Shown: one piece after another, positions 44,319 through 52,305 of the stretch | Layout of the letters: each line of letters starts with the position of its first letter | Numbering within the stretch: position 1 is the stretch's first letter | Source: JAUSIF01 sp963711595 | GTDB lineage: Bacteria; Pseudomonadota; Alphaproteobacteria; Rhizobiales; Xanthobacteraceae | Assembly: GCA_963711595.1 (NCBI GenBank) | Contig: CAVQER010000010.1 | Location: forward strand, 124,001-188,000 | Direction of reading: 5' to 3' | Length of the DNA: 64,000 nucleotides | Program-made: the position numbers and the translations under genes | Notes under the pieces: generated by a model | The model's database searches: none | Told to the model about the DNA's origin: nothing | Seen by the model: only the letters and a program-made list of their open reading frames with translations

Positions 44319-45278
44319 TCAGCGTGCGATCAGCACCTGACGACAGGCAGCCGGCAGGTCGCCCATCGTGAGCGGTGGCTTCGGCTTCGGGGGCTCCTTC
44401 GGGGGCGGCGGATTCAGGATCGCCTCCTGGAACCAGTAATCGAGGTCCGCACCGCAGCCGTCGCCGTTCCCGACGGGATCCTGCGGCTTGCAGTCCGTGT
44501 TTCCGTCCGGGCAACGAATGCGGATGTGCATGTGGTAGTCGTGCCCCCAGTAGGGCCGCACCTTCTCGAGCCAGCCCCGATCATTGCCGGCTTCCCGGCA
44601 CAACGCCTTCTTGATTGCGGCATTGACGAAGATGCGCTCGACGATTTTCTCCTCCGCCGCGGCCCTGATCATTTGCAGGTGGCCCGGCGTCCAGACGTTT
44701 GCGTCGACGTCGCGCCGGTCGGGACGCACGATCATGGTCGCCGACAGGCTCTCGCGCTCTTCCCTCGAAAGCTTGCGGTCCGGCATCGGCGTGAGCCAGA
44801 CGTCCGCGTCGAGCCCAAGCTGGTGCGACGCGTGACCGGTGAGCATCGGTCCGCCGCGCGGCTGCGCGAGGTCGCCGACGAGGATGCCGTTCCAGCCTGC
44901 GATCTTCGGTGCCTTCGCCGACAGACGTTCCAACAGTCTGACCAGATTGGGGTGGCCCCAATTGCGGTTGCGCGAGAGGCGCATCACCTGCCAGGTCGCT
45001 CCATCGACCGGCAGGGCCACTGCACCCGCGAGGCAGCCTTTTGAATAGAAGCCGATCGCCCGCGCAGCCATCGGCGCGGCCTCGCGCACACCTCCGAACA
45101 GCTCCTTGGCCGGTCTTGGCTTCTCATCCGGAGCAGGTTTGACCGGCTCAGCCTCGGGCTTCGCTGCTGTTTTCGCAGGCCCGTCGATTGCTGGGCGCGG
45201 CACGGGCAGCGGCACCGTTGCCGCCGCGGCGAGCGACGAAGCCAAAAGCACGATCGTCAGCGTGATTCCGAAGCGCAT
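44319..45278 (-). CDS. mepA: Penicillin-insensitive murein endopeptidase MepA
   Basis: 319 residues from ATG 45278. A signal peptide (FGITLTIVLLASSLAAAA) and a Pro/Lys/Glu-rich linker precede the catalytic domain. Zinc-site motifs are present: GHASHQLGLDADVWL (H, D) and WGHDYHMHIRIRCP (HxH). It cuts D-Ala-meso-DAP cross-links in peptidoglycan. It ends in a Pro-rich stretch plus ~20 residues, slightly longer than E. coli MepA. It is divergent from an L,D-transpeptidase, a sensible cell-wall pairing. Confidence 0.92.
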   Translation of the reverse strand: MRFGITLTIVLLASSLAAAATVPLPVPRPAIDGPAKTAAKPEAEPVKPAPDEKPRPAKELFGGVREAAPMAARAIGFYSKGCLAGAVALPVDGATWQVMRLSRNRNWGHPNLVRLLERLSAKAPKIAGWNGILVGDLAQPRGGPMLTGHASHQLGLDADVWLTPMPDRKLSREERESLSATMIVRPDRRDVDANVWTPGHLQMIRAAAEEKIVERIFVNAAIKKALCREAGNDRGWLEKVRPYWGHDYHMHIRIRCPDGNTDCKPQDPVGNGDGCGADLDYWFQEAILNPPPPKEPPKPKPPLTMGDLPAACRQVLIAR

Positions 45279-45433
45279 GGCGCGATGGTAACGCGTCTCA
45301 ATGAATCGAAGAAATGGCTGCGGCAGGCGGTTTCCCTTTCGTGATCGGTCGATGAACACAACAATGCGCAAGTTCCGGTTTGCGAAGTCTTAGCGGACGC
45401 AGCCTATACTTAAGACGAGGCTGGAAAATCTCG

Positions 45434-45862
45434 ATGACACGGTTCGCGTTGTTTGTATTGGCCCTCGCGCTGGTCGCGGTGTTTGGGTTGCGCGCCGCGC
45501 ATGCCGAAATCGTCGCGCAGATCAGTATCTCGCAGCAGACCCTGACGCTCACGGTCGACGGCGAGAGGCAGCATGTCTGGCCCGTTTCGACCGCTCGCCG
45601 CGGCTTCGTCACCCCGAAAGGCGCCTTCAAGGTGCAGAGCATGCACAAGATGGTCTATTCGTCGTTTTTCAACAATGCACCGATGCCGCATTCAATTTTC
45701 TACGACGGTCACTACGCGATCCACGGCACGACCGCTATGAACAAGCTCGGACGTCCTGCTTCGGCGGGCTGCGTGCGCCTCCACCCGGACAACGCAAAAC
45801 TCCTGTTCGATCTCGTCAAGGAACGTGGCGCGACAAGCCTTCAGGTCGTCGTCGAAGGCTGA
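45434..45862 (+). CDS. Small L,D-transpeptidase (YkuD domain)
   Basis: 142 residues from ATG 45434. A signal peptide (FALFVLALALVAVFGLRAAHA) is followed directly by a minimal YkuD domain with no LysM. The active-site block YAIHGTTAMNKLGRPASAGCVRL has the His and the catalytic Cys of the SxGCVR motif. It forms 3-3 cross-links or attaches proteins to peptidoglycan in the periplasm. Confidence 0.92.
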   Translation: MTRFALFVLALALVAVFGLRAAHAEIVAQISISQQTLTLTVDGERQHVWPVSTARRGFVTPKGAFKVQSMHKMVYSSFFNNAPMPHSIFYDGHYAIHGTTAMNKLGRPASAGCVRLHPDNAKLLFDLVKERGATSLQVVVEG

Positions 45863-45871
45863 CAACGTGGG

Positions 45872-46174
45872 TTAGCCGGCCCTGCGTTTGCGCGTGCGCG
45901 CGGCCTTGCGCGCCGAGCGCGATTTTGCGGCCCGCGGCCGTTTCGCCGAGGCACGTCCGCCTTTGCGGCCGCCCTTGCGCGAGGGCGCCGGATTGCGCCG
46001 CTTGCCGCGACCCGACCCGCTCTTCTTCCCGCCGCCAGTCTCCGCGTTGACGGTGGCCCACGCGCGCCGCTCCGCCTCTTCATGCGAAATGCCTCGCTGC
46101 TCGTATCCCTCCTCGATGTGCTCGGCCTGACGCTTCTGCTTGCCCGTGTAACTCGACTTGTCTCCGCGCGGCAT
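45872..46174 (-). CDS. Small basic protein ('plasmid stabilization' annotated family)
   Basis: 100 residues from ATG 46174 (AGGAG upstream). Start MPRGDKSSYTGKQKRQAEHI and EEAERRAWATVNAETGGGKK match a widespread short proteobacterial family often labelled 'plasmid stabilization protein', though no toxin-antitoxin partner is present. The C-terminal half is a Lys/Arg/Ala/Gly-rich, histone-like tail (KGGRKGGRASAKRPRAAKSR) that should bind nucleic acid. Possibly stress-related; function unproven. Divergent from the PRC-barrel gene. Confidence 0.8.
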   Translation of the reverse strand: MPRGDKSSYTGKQKRQAEHIEEGYEQRGISHEEAERRAWATVNAETGGGKKSGSGRGKRRNPAPSRKGGRKGGRASAKRPRAAKSRSARKAARTRKRRAG

Positions 46175-46298
46175 GGCTCGCTCCTGTGGAAAATGTCCGG
46201 ACCGTGAGGCCAACGCCGCGCCCATTGCGCAGTTCCTGGAACCAGCGGGGGCTCCTCACGTTAGCCTAGCCAGGGGTCCAGCAAACGGAGCAACACAC

Positions 46299-46691
46299 AT
46301 GAGCCGCGCAGCAACGCTCGCGCCCGCACAGGAGCGCCGCTTCACTCACGATTTAATCGAAAGCGACAAGGTCGTGGGTACCAACGTCTACCGTTCCAAC
46401 GGCGAAAAAATCGGGAAGATCGAACGCCTGATGATCGACAAGTTCAGCGGCCAGGTGGCTTACGCCGTGATGTCGTTCGGCGGTTTCCTCGGCCTTGGCC
46501 ACGAGCACTATCCGGTTCCGTGGCCACGTCTTGACTACGAGAAGAAGCACGGAGGCTTCGTCGTCAACATCAGCGACGAGGAACTGAAGAATGCGCCGAA
46601 GTTCGACCCCGGCGAGGAATGGGATTGGTCGGACACGAAGCGCGGCGAGACGATTTACGGGTACTATCGGGTTCCGCCGTATTGGGTGTGA
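46299..46691 (+). CDS. PRC-barrel domain protein
   Basis: 130 residues from ATG 46299 (GGAG 9 bases upstream). The PRC-barrel runs from ESDKVVGTNVYRSNGEKIGKIERLMIDKFSGQVAYAVMSFGGFLG to HYPVPWPRLDYEKKHGGFVVNI. The ending RGETIYGYYRVPPYWV is common in rhizobial stress-associated members. No signal peptide or membrane segment. Function not assigned. Confidence 0.88.
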   Translation: MSRAATLAPAQERRFTHDLIESDKVVGTNVYRSNGEKIGKIERLMIDKFSGQVAYAVMSFGGFLGLGHEHYPVPWPRLDYEKKHGGFVVNISDEELKNAPKFDPGEEWDWSDTKRGETIYGYYRVPPYWV

Positions 46692-46708
46692 CCTTCATTC
46701 CGCTCATC

Positions 46709-46758
46709 CGCGAAAGCAGGAATCCAGCTAGCCTTTGCGCTGGGTCCCCGCTTGTGCG
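46709..46758. repeat. Imperfect inverted repeat, likely degenerate dispersed element
   Basis: Arms 46709-46728 and 46739-46758 match at 15 of 20 positions as an inverted repeat. The wording (CGCGAAAGCAGGAATCCAGC ... GCTGGGTCCCCGCTTGTGCG) resembles the palindromic intergenic repeat CGCGAAAGCGGGAATCCAG / CTGGGTCCCCGCTTTCGCG common in proteobacterial genomes. It lies between two convergent genes and may also end transcription both ways. Confidence 0.55.
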
Positions 46759-46781
46759 GAGACGAACGGGAACATCGCGAG

Positions 46782-47281
46782 TCATTCGACGACGATCTCG
46801 CCGACCATGCCGTGATCGGCGTGTGACTTCTCGTCCTTGCCGACGATGCCACAGCGCAGGTCGGTCACACGCCCGGCCGCAACCGGCACGAACCACCATT
46901 CGGCGGAGTGGCCCGGATAGACTTCGATCTCCCGGATCGTGCCCTTGAACTCGGCGAGCGTTACGTTCTTGCCGTCGCGCATCTGCGTCACTTGCACCTT
47001 GCGGGTGAAGATGAGCTGCGTGAACGCGTGCGACGTGAAGTAGTGGGGATCGTCGCTCGCGATTCTTCAGATACGAGTTTGTAGAGCTTTCCCGTTTCGA
47101 AGCGCAGCTTGTTCGGGAAGAATCCGTGCGTGCCCGGTTTGCCGAGCTCGACCACGACCTCGATCGGCGTCTGTCGCGAGAGGTCGCCGGCGGCTCGCGC
47201 CAGAGGGGAAAGGAAACTCAAGATGGAGAGGCCAACAACCACCCAGGCCGCCAGCCATCGCAATGAATTGATTCTGTTCAT
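46782..47281 (-). pseudogene. Exported cupredoxin-like protein, single-base frameshift
   Basis: The first frame from ATG 47281 gives a signal peptide (LRWLAAWVVVGLSILSFLSPLARAA) and the cupredoxin start PIEVVVELGKPGTHGFFPNKLRFETGKLYKLVSEE. The frame is lost at 47061-47068. Adding one base (for example GAAGAATC to GAAGAAATC) restores SEEIASDDPHYFTSHAFTQLIFTRKVQVTQMRDGKNVTLAEFKGT and the end EVYPGHSAEWWFVPVAAG...KSHADHGMVGEIVVE. The corrected protein is 166 residues. His/Cys/Met residues (HYFTSH, RCGIVG, HADHGM) fit a copper or iron site. Probably a periplasmic copper protein under the shared operator at 47328. Confidence 0.8.
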
Positions 47282-47327
47282 AGTTGCCCCCGAAATTCCT
47301 GATCGAAACGACGGAAGCTTATTGCAA

Positions 47328-47344
47328 TTGCGAATTATTCGCAA
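47328..47344. promoter_or_regulatory. Operator-like palindrome, site 3 (cupredoxin/lipase)
   Basis: TTGCGAAT-T-ATTCGCAA, a perfect 8-1-8 palindrome with the same half-sites as the two copies upstream of the multicopper oxidase. It lies 46 bases upstream of the cupredoxin ATG (minus strand) and 72 bases upstream of the lipase GTG (plus strand), so it could control either or both. Confidence 0.75.
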
Positions 47345-47416
47345 CTATGGATTCTGTGAAATCGGCAGTCCGCGGATAAGCTATTCAACTCTGGCTTGCT
47401 TGATGCGGAGGCCTCC

Positions 47417-48337
47417 GTGGCAAACCCAGAAAAAATCAATTTCGAAGAAATCAAGCCCGACGACATCAAGAGTATTCCGACGTTCCGCGCCGCGTATTCC
47501 GATCGCACGGCGCTGCTCATGGCGAAGCTCGCCCTTCGTGCTTATCAGGCCTTTGACGACGAGAAATCATTCGTCGGCTTCAGAAAGGGGTTTGAGACGC
47601 TAGGGCTGCGTGACGTCGCAAAGCTCGTGTGTCCTGACACCGGCACAGCCGGCTACGTCGTTTCGAACGAGGATCTCGTCGCCGTAGCTTTTCGAGGCAC
47701 GGAAAACGAGCTCGACTGGAAAACGAATTTCCGCTTCCAGTTCGTGGTGCTGAAAGGCGGCGTTCAGGTGCATGCCGGCTTCTTCCGGGCGTACCGGGGA
47801 ATTCGCGAAGACTTGTTCAAGGTGATCGCGGGTCTGATGCAGAACAAGCCGCGCCCGGTCTACCTCACCGGGCACTCGCTCGGCGGCGCGCTCGCGATGA
47901 TGGCGACGGCGGAATTATCGAACCACGAAGACGACAAGCTGCGCGATAGTATTGCCGCCTGCTACACCTTCGGCTCGCCAAAGGTCGGCAACCGGTCCTT
48001 CGATCAGTTCGTAAAGGTACCGCTTTATCGCGTGACGAACGGCATCGACCTCGTACCCGCCGTGCCGCTCTGGTTCGGCTACCGCCAGGTGGGCGACACG
48101 CGTTACTTCGGACGGCTGGGGGTCGCGCCTTTGCGCCGTTCGCCGCGCTTTGTCCGCCAGGCCATTCGCAGCTTCCGCGGGTTGACCGGTCTGCTCTGGT
48201 CCGGGGAGCTGCGCAGCATCTCCGATCACAAGATGCAGATTTACATAGAGAAGCTCACAAATTGGATCGAAGCAAACATCGCCGAGGCGGAGGAGCGCCG
48301 GAAGGCCACGGTGAATCCGAAAATGACGTCCTATTGA
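47417..48337 (+). CDS. Class 3 lipase family protein
   Basis: 306 residues from GTG 47417, chosen for the perfect GGAGG 5 bases upstream (47407-47411). The alpha/beta-hydrolase core is clear: VAVAFRGTENELDWKTNF, HAGFFRAYRGI, the nucleophile elbow VYLTGHSLGGALAMMA (Ser) and CYTFGSPKVGNRSFDQF, then RVTNGIDLVPAVPLW with the probable Asp. No signal peptide, so it is likely cytoplasmic and acts on internal lipids. Its stop overlaps the TTG start of the acetyltransferase. Confidence 0.88.
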   Translation: MANPEKINFEEIKPDDIKSIPTFRAAYSDRTALLMAKLALRAYQAFDDEKSFVGFRKGFETLGLRDVAKLVCPDTGTAGYVVSNEDLVAVAFRGTENELDWKTNFRFQFVVLKGGVQVHAGFFRAYRGIREDLFKVIAGLMQNKPRPVYLTGHSLGGALAMMATAELSNHEDDKLRDSIAACYTFGSPKVGNRSFDQFVKVPLYRVTNGIDLVPAVPLWFGYRQVGDTRYFGRLGVAPLRRSPRFVRQAIRSFRGLTGLLWSGELRSISDHKMQIYIEKLTNWIEANIAEAEERRKATVNPKMTSY

Positions 48338-48816
48338 AGCTGCGGCCGGCGGCAATCGAAGATCTTCCGCTGCTGAAACGTTGGGACAGTCAGCCGCACG
48401 TCATCGCCGCGACGGGTGATAACGACTTCTTCGATTGGGAAACCGAACTTCCCCGCAGTGTGGACTGGCGCGAGCTGCTTATTGCTGAGCTAGACGGGCG
48501 TCCGATCGGCTTCGTCCAAATCATCGACCCCGCTCGGGAGGAGACGCACTACTGGGGCGATGCTGAAGAAAATCTCCGTGCGATCGACATCTGGATCGGC
48601 GAAGCGGCGGATCTCGGCAAGGGTTACGGAACGCAGATGATGCGGCTCGCTCTGGATCGCTGCTTTTCGGATCAGGCGGTCACGGCTGTTCTCATTGACC
48701 CGCTATTAAGCAACGTCAGTGCGCGCCGCTTCTACGAGCGGATCGGCTTCCGTCCGGTCGGGCGCCGCAGGTTCGGGAGCGACGACTGTATGGTCTATCG
48801 GATCGATCGACCGTAA
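48334..48816 (+). CDS. GNAT acetyltransferase, AAC(6')-like
   Basis: 160 residues from TTG 48334 in a TTGA overlap with the lipase stop; the ribosome site is weak, so the start is moderately sure. The pattern IDIWIGEAADLGKGYGTQMM followed by DPLLSNVSARRFYERIGFRPVG matches the AAC(6')-Ib subgroup (IDQSLANASQLGKGLGTKLV...DPSPSNLRAIRCYEKAGF). Aminoglycoside or peptide/amine acetylation are both possible; resistance is not implied by the sequence alone. Confidence 0.82.
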   Translation: MKLRPAAIEDLPLLKRWDSQPHVIAATGDNDFFDWETELPRSVDWRELLIAELDGRPIGFVQIIDPAREETHYWGDAEENLRAIDIWIGEAADLGKGYGTQMMRLALDRCFSDQAVTAVLIDPLLSNVSARRFYERIGFRPVGRRRFGSDDCMVYRIDRP

Positions 48817-48872
48817 CGCGTTCACGATGACGCTCAAGAAGCGTATCGAACCGCACAGCGCCGGGCGCAGAT

Positions 48873-50345
48873 GTGCCGCGAGAAGACGGCGAGGCTGAAG
48901 TTGAAGTAAGATTTCACCCCCATCAGGGATGGCAAGGCAGGGACGGGAGGACGTATCTTTTGTGGCGCTTCACTGAGCGATTTATGGAGGACTGCGTATC
49001 GGAAAGTCCTTCTGCATTCGTCGGTCGCCAAGTAGCGGTTACTCATCGCCAGGCGAACATTGAGGGCTTCATTCCGGATCTAATACTTACGTGTAGCGAC
49101 GGAAAGGAAATCGTTCTCGAAATTCAGCAGCGCGCACTGGACAGATACCACCTGTACAAGTCGCTCGAGTATCGCGATTTATATGCCGACAAGTTTTCTC
49201 GCGAAAAGCCAGACGTTTACTTGCTGTGCGAAATGATCGATGATCGTTTTAGGAAGCTGCTTCAAACTCACAACATTAAGCTGATCGAGCTTAATAGAGA
49301 AAAATTCATTGAGCTCGCGGTCGCGCATTCTCCCAATGCGATCGTCAAGCACCTCAGTAGCGACGGGGACGAGCCTGATGAGAAGCCTGCCCTGGTCGCG
49401 GTCGACCGGTTTCAATTCAATCCACTTAAATGGGGTGCAGGCACAAAGCCTACTGACGTGTTGGGCCATCTGTACCGCGAATTTGGCCGATTGAACGTAG
49501 ACCTCCACAAACTGCCGCGAAAGTATTATGGCCAGATCTTTTATGATATCTGCGATCTGCTGGATGAAGATCTTGAGCGTGTACTCGGAAGCATTTGGAT
49601 TCCCGGCGCGTGGAATCTGAATCGACTGCGACAACGCCAGCCAGTGATACAGGAATGGCGCCCAATCGATAAACTTGCAAAACCAAGAATCGATGTGATT
49701 CCGCACATTACCAAAAAGGGAAATCTTAGCGTTATCTGGCGACCCGGCGAGAATGACGAAGAAAATGAAACGGATTGGCTTTGGTGGCCAGGTGACGGAA
49801 CTTATGGATGGGGCCGACCGAACAATGAGCTGATCTTTATTCGCGAAGTGTCCCACTTGCATCCCGGTCTGTTCTTCCATCAATGGGACGACAGGGTTAA
49901 CTACGACGTACTGGATGGAATTTTCATCGGACTGATCAAAGCTTGCTTCGACCATTTCATTTCGGTGCTGCGAGTTCCTTTCGACGTGAATCTTGTCAAC
50001 GATATCGAACTCGACTTGGTGCCGGCGGAAAAAGACGAAGAGCCATTTCGGCAAAAGGTCATTGTAGGTTGGCGGATTTTCAGTATCGAAGAGAGAGCGC
50101 GCCAAGCAAGCGACCAGTGGGTTGCAGAGTTTGAAAGCACGCACGGTTTGTCATTGCAATTATTCGCAAAAATGGCGCGGCTAAGTACCATCGGGCCGAA
50201 GGCCGAGCGGGTCCCGATCAGCGAAAGAAAAATGACCGCTGAACTACGGAAATTAGGTCTCAAGTTTACCGAGTCCGAGGTCAGACAAATACTGCTGCAG
50301 TTCAAAGATCATCATGAACCGAATATTCGTGATTTGCTCCGCTGA
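48873..50345 (+). CDS. Uncharacterised protein with PD-(D/E)XK nuclease-like N-terminus
   Basis: 490 residues from GTG 48873; TTG 48960 with GGGAGG 9 bases upstream is a credible alternative. The N-terminal ~150 residues read like a NucS/DUF91-type nuclease: FMEDCVSESPSAFVGRQVAV, then IPDLIL...EIVLEIQ (D69, E83, Q85) and a helix with QQRALDRYHLYKSLEYRDLY. The middle and C-terminal parts (for example ETDWLWWPGDGTYGWGRP) are unknown, with a helical C-terminus (SERKMTAELRKLGLKFTESEVRQILLQF). The gene is visibly richer in A/T codons than its neighbours (AAA, AAT, ATT, TTT common), suggesting recent transfer. A defence or DNA-processing role is inference. Confidence 0.65.
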   Translation: MPREDGEAEVEVRFHPHQGWQGRDGRTYLLWRFTERFMEDCVSESPSAFVGRQVAVTHRQANIEGFIPDLILTCSDGKEIVLEIQQRALDRYHLYKSLEYRDLYADKFSREKPDVYLLCEMIDDRFRKLLQTHNIKLIELNREKFIELAVAHSPNAIVKHLSSDGDEPDEKPALVAVDRFQFNPLKWGAGTKPTDVLGHLYREFGRLNVDLHKLPRKYYGQIFYDICDLLDEDLERVLGSIWIPGAWNLNRLRQRQPVIQEWRPIDKLAKPRIDVIPHITKKGNLSVIWRPGENDEENETDWLWWPGDGTYGWGRPNNELIFIREVSHLHPGLFFHQWDDRVNYDVLDGIFIGLIKACFDHFISVLRVPFDVNLVNDIELDLVPAEKDEEPFRQKVIVGWRIFSIEERARQASDQWVAEFESTHGLSLQLFAKMARLSTIGPKAERVPISERKMTAELRKLGLKFTESEVRQILLQFKDHHEPNIRDLLR

Positions 50346-50434
50346 ATATTCTTACCGATCCACTTCGCGCGACGGAAGGCCTGCTGCGGAGTAATCTGCC
50401 TTTGTACTGAACGCGTCTGCCCTGCTGTTGTCCG

Positions 50435-52305
50435 CTACATCAAGCGATCCCGTGACTGGACGCCCGGATTCGTGCTGATCCACGCCGGCAGTCTTTCGCT
50501 GGCATACCGGTATCCGATGTCGACCAATTCGTAGATCGCCTTCCACTCGAGCCAGTCGAACGACTCGATCGGCGGTGTGAGAAGAAGATCGATTCCATCC
50601 ACCAGCTCCTTCGCACCTCGCGAACTGTCCAGCGTCGTCGTTTGGATCAAAAGGCTGCTCAACGTAGGTAGATTGATGTGTTCCTCGCGTCCCGTCATGC
50701 GGGAGTGCAGATATTGGAGCGTTGTGGGGAACGACTCGACAGGAACTAAATATTCCTCGGTCACGGAGGCGCTGACGGCAATCGTGTTACCGCCGACGAA
50801 ACGCTTCATCACTCCGACCGGGAGATTGTCCATCACGCCGCCGTCGACATGAAGTTCGCCTTCCTTGATGATCGGCGGCAGAATGCCGGGCAAGGTCGCG
50901 CTCGCCTGCACCGCCCGCCAAAGCGATCCCGAGTAATGGGCCTCCATTCGGCTGCGCGACAAGTTGGTCGATACGCAGAAGTACGGCAGCCATAGATCGA
51001 CGATATCGGCGTCGCCGATGTAGCGCCTGAGCGTCTGCCCGAGCTTCTCGCCACGCAGCAACGCAAACAGCGGAAAGGTGTAATCGTCGAGCGGACGGTC
51101 ATCGACGAACGCGCGCTTGCACGAGCGTAGAATGCGCTCGTCGTCCCAGCCGAGTGCCACCAATGCGCCGATGATCGCCCCGATGCTCGTGCCTCCGACC
51201 GCGTCGATTGGAATCCCCGCCTCGCGAATTGCGCGGATGACGCCTATCTGGGCGAAGCCGCGAGCGCCGCCGCCGCCGAGCACGAGCGTAACCGCATGGC
51301 CTGACAGCAACCGGGCCAGCCGGCTGAAGTCGCGATCGCCCTCCCAGGCAATGTTGGAGTGTCGGGAAACGTCCCGTGCAGCGAGCCACTCTGCGGTGGC
51401 CGACGGAGCGGCATCGCGAGCTGATCGTAGCAAAATCAGCTCTTTCTCGGCCAGAACCGACCTCGCTGTGTCGCCGAACAATGCCCGCTCGATCGCGGTG
51501 ATCTCCGTCGACTGCGTGGCATCGGCCAGCAGCAGCACGCGATCCGCCTGCGTCACGCACTTGCGAGTCCAAGCAGTGTCTTCATCATCGGCTTGATAGA
51601 CGACAAAGCGGCGCGTGCTTTCCGCGACATCCAACATTGACTGCGTGCGGAAGCGTTCCGCCTCGTCGCCCTCGGGCCGGCTTCCGTTTATTCGCCTGCG
51701 CATCGTCTTCGCGTCGAGATGGAGCGCGCTGCCAAATCGCATGAGCGCGAGCTCGAGCCGCCGCGCGAAATCCGCAATCGCAATTCCTCGGTGCAGCGGA
51801 ACGATAGCGATGTTGGTAACTCGGGGAATCAAACGCTTCGGCCCGGAGCTCAAGGTGCGCAGGGCGAAGCGCGCGATATTGAGTCCTGCCTCGGGATGGC
51901 TGCGGACGATCGCCTCGTAGTCCTGCTTGGTGAGACGCGCAACGGAGGCGTCGCGGATCGCAACGACGTCCGCAGCCCTGGGATTGCCGGTCAACAGCGA
52001 CAGCTCGCCGACCGAGTCTCCCCGGACAGATGGGCAACCGCGTACGGCCGTCCGTTCTCGTCGCGCAGCCGTACTTCGAGACGGCCGGTCAGCACGAAGT
52101 GCATGCAATCACCGGCATCGCCCTGGCGGTAAAGAAAATCTCCGCTGGAAATCTCCTCGCGCCTCAATCGCGCAGTGATCTCCTTCACTTGTTCCGGCGG
52201 TAGGTCTCCGAGATAGCGCGGAAGCCACGCCAGGAGGTCAGGCTGCGAGTGATCGTCGATCGACGCCTGCGGAACACCTGAGCGCGATGGGACCTCAGGC
52301 GGCAC
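50435..52305 (-). pseudogene. cNMP-binding patatin-like phospholipase (NTE type), single-base frameshift
   Basis: From GTG 52305 the first frame encodes a Crp-type cyclic-nucleotide domain (EEISSGDFLYRQGDAGDCMHFVLTGRLEVRLRDENGRPYAVAHLS). The frame breaks in a C-run at 52020-52023; one more C gives HLSGGDSVGELSLLTGNPRAADVV, with the phosphate-binding Glu and Arg intact. A ~150-residue linker leads to the patatin domain: TLVLGGGGARGFAQIG (oxyanion), GGTSIGAIIG (Ser codon 51185-51187) and HVDGGVMDNLP (Asp codon 50843-50845). The corrected length is 623 residues. It should be a phospholipase/lysophospholipase gated by cAMP or another cNMP. Its start overlaps the cyclase stop by 11 bases. Confidence 0.87.

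Noticed and set aside
48334..48816. Calling the acetyltransferase an aminoglycoside-resistance gene
   Set aside because: Similarity to AAC(6') covers the cofactor and C-terminal motifs but does not show substrate; chromosomal context gives no support.
50154..50169. TTGCAATTATTCGCAA as a fourth copy of the metal operator
   Set aside because: It is one base short (no G in the first half-site) and lies inside a coding region.
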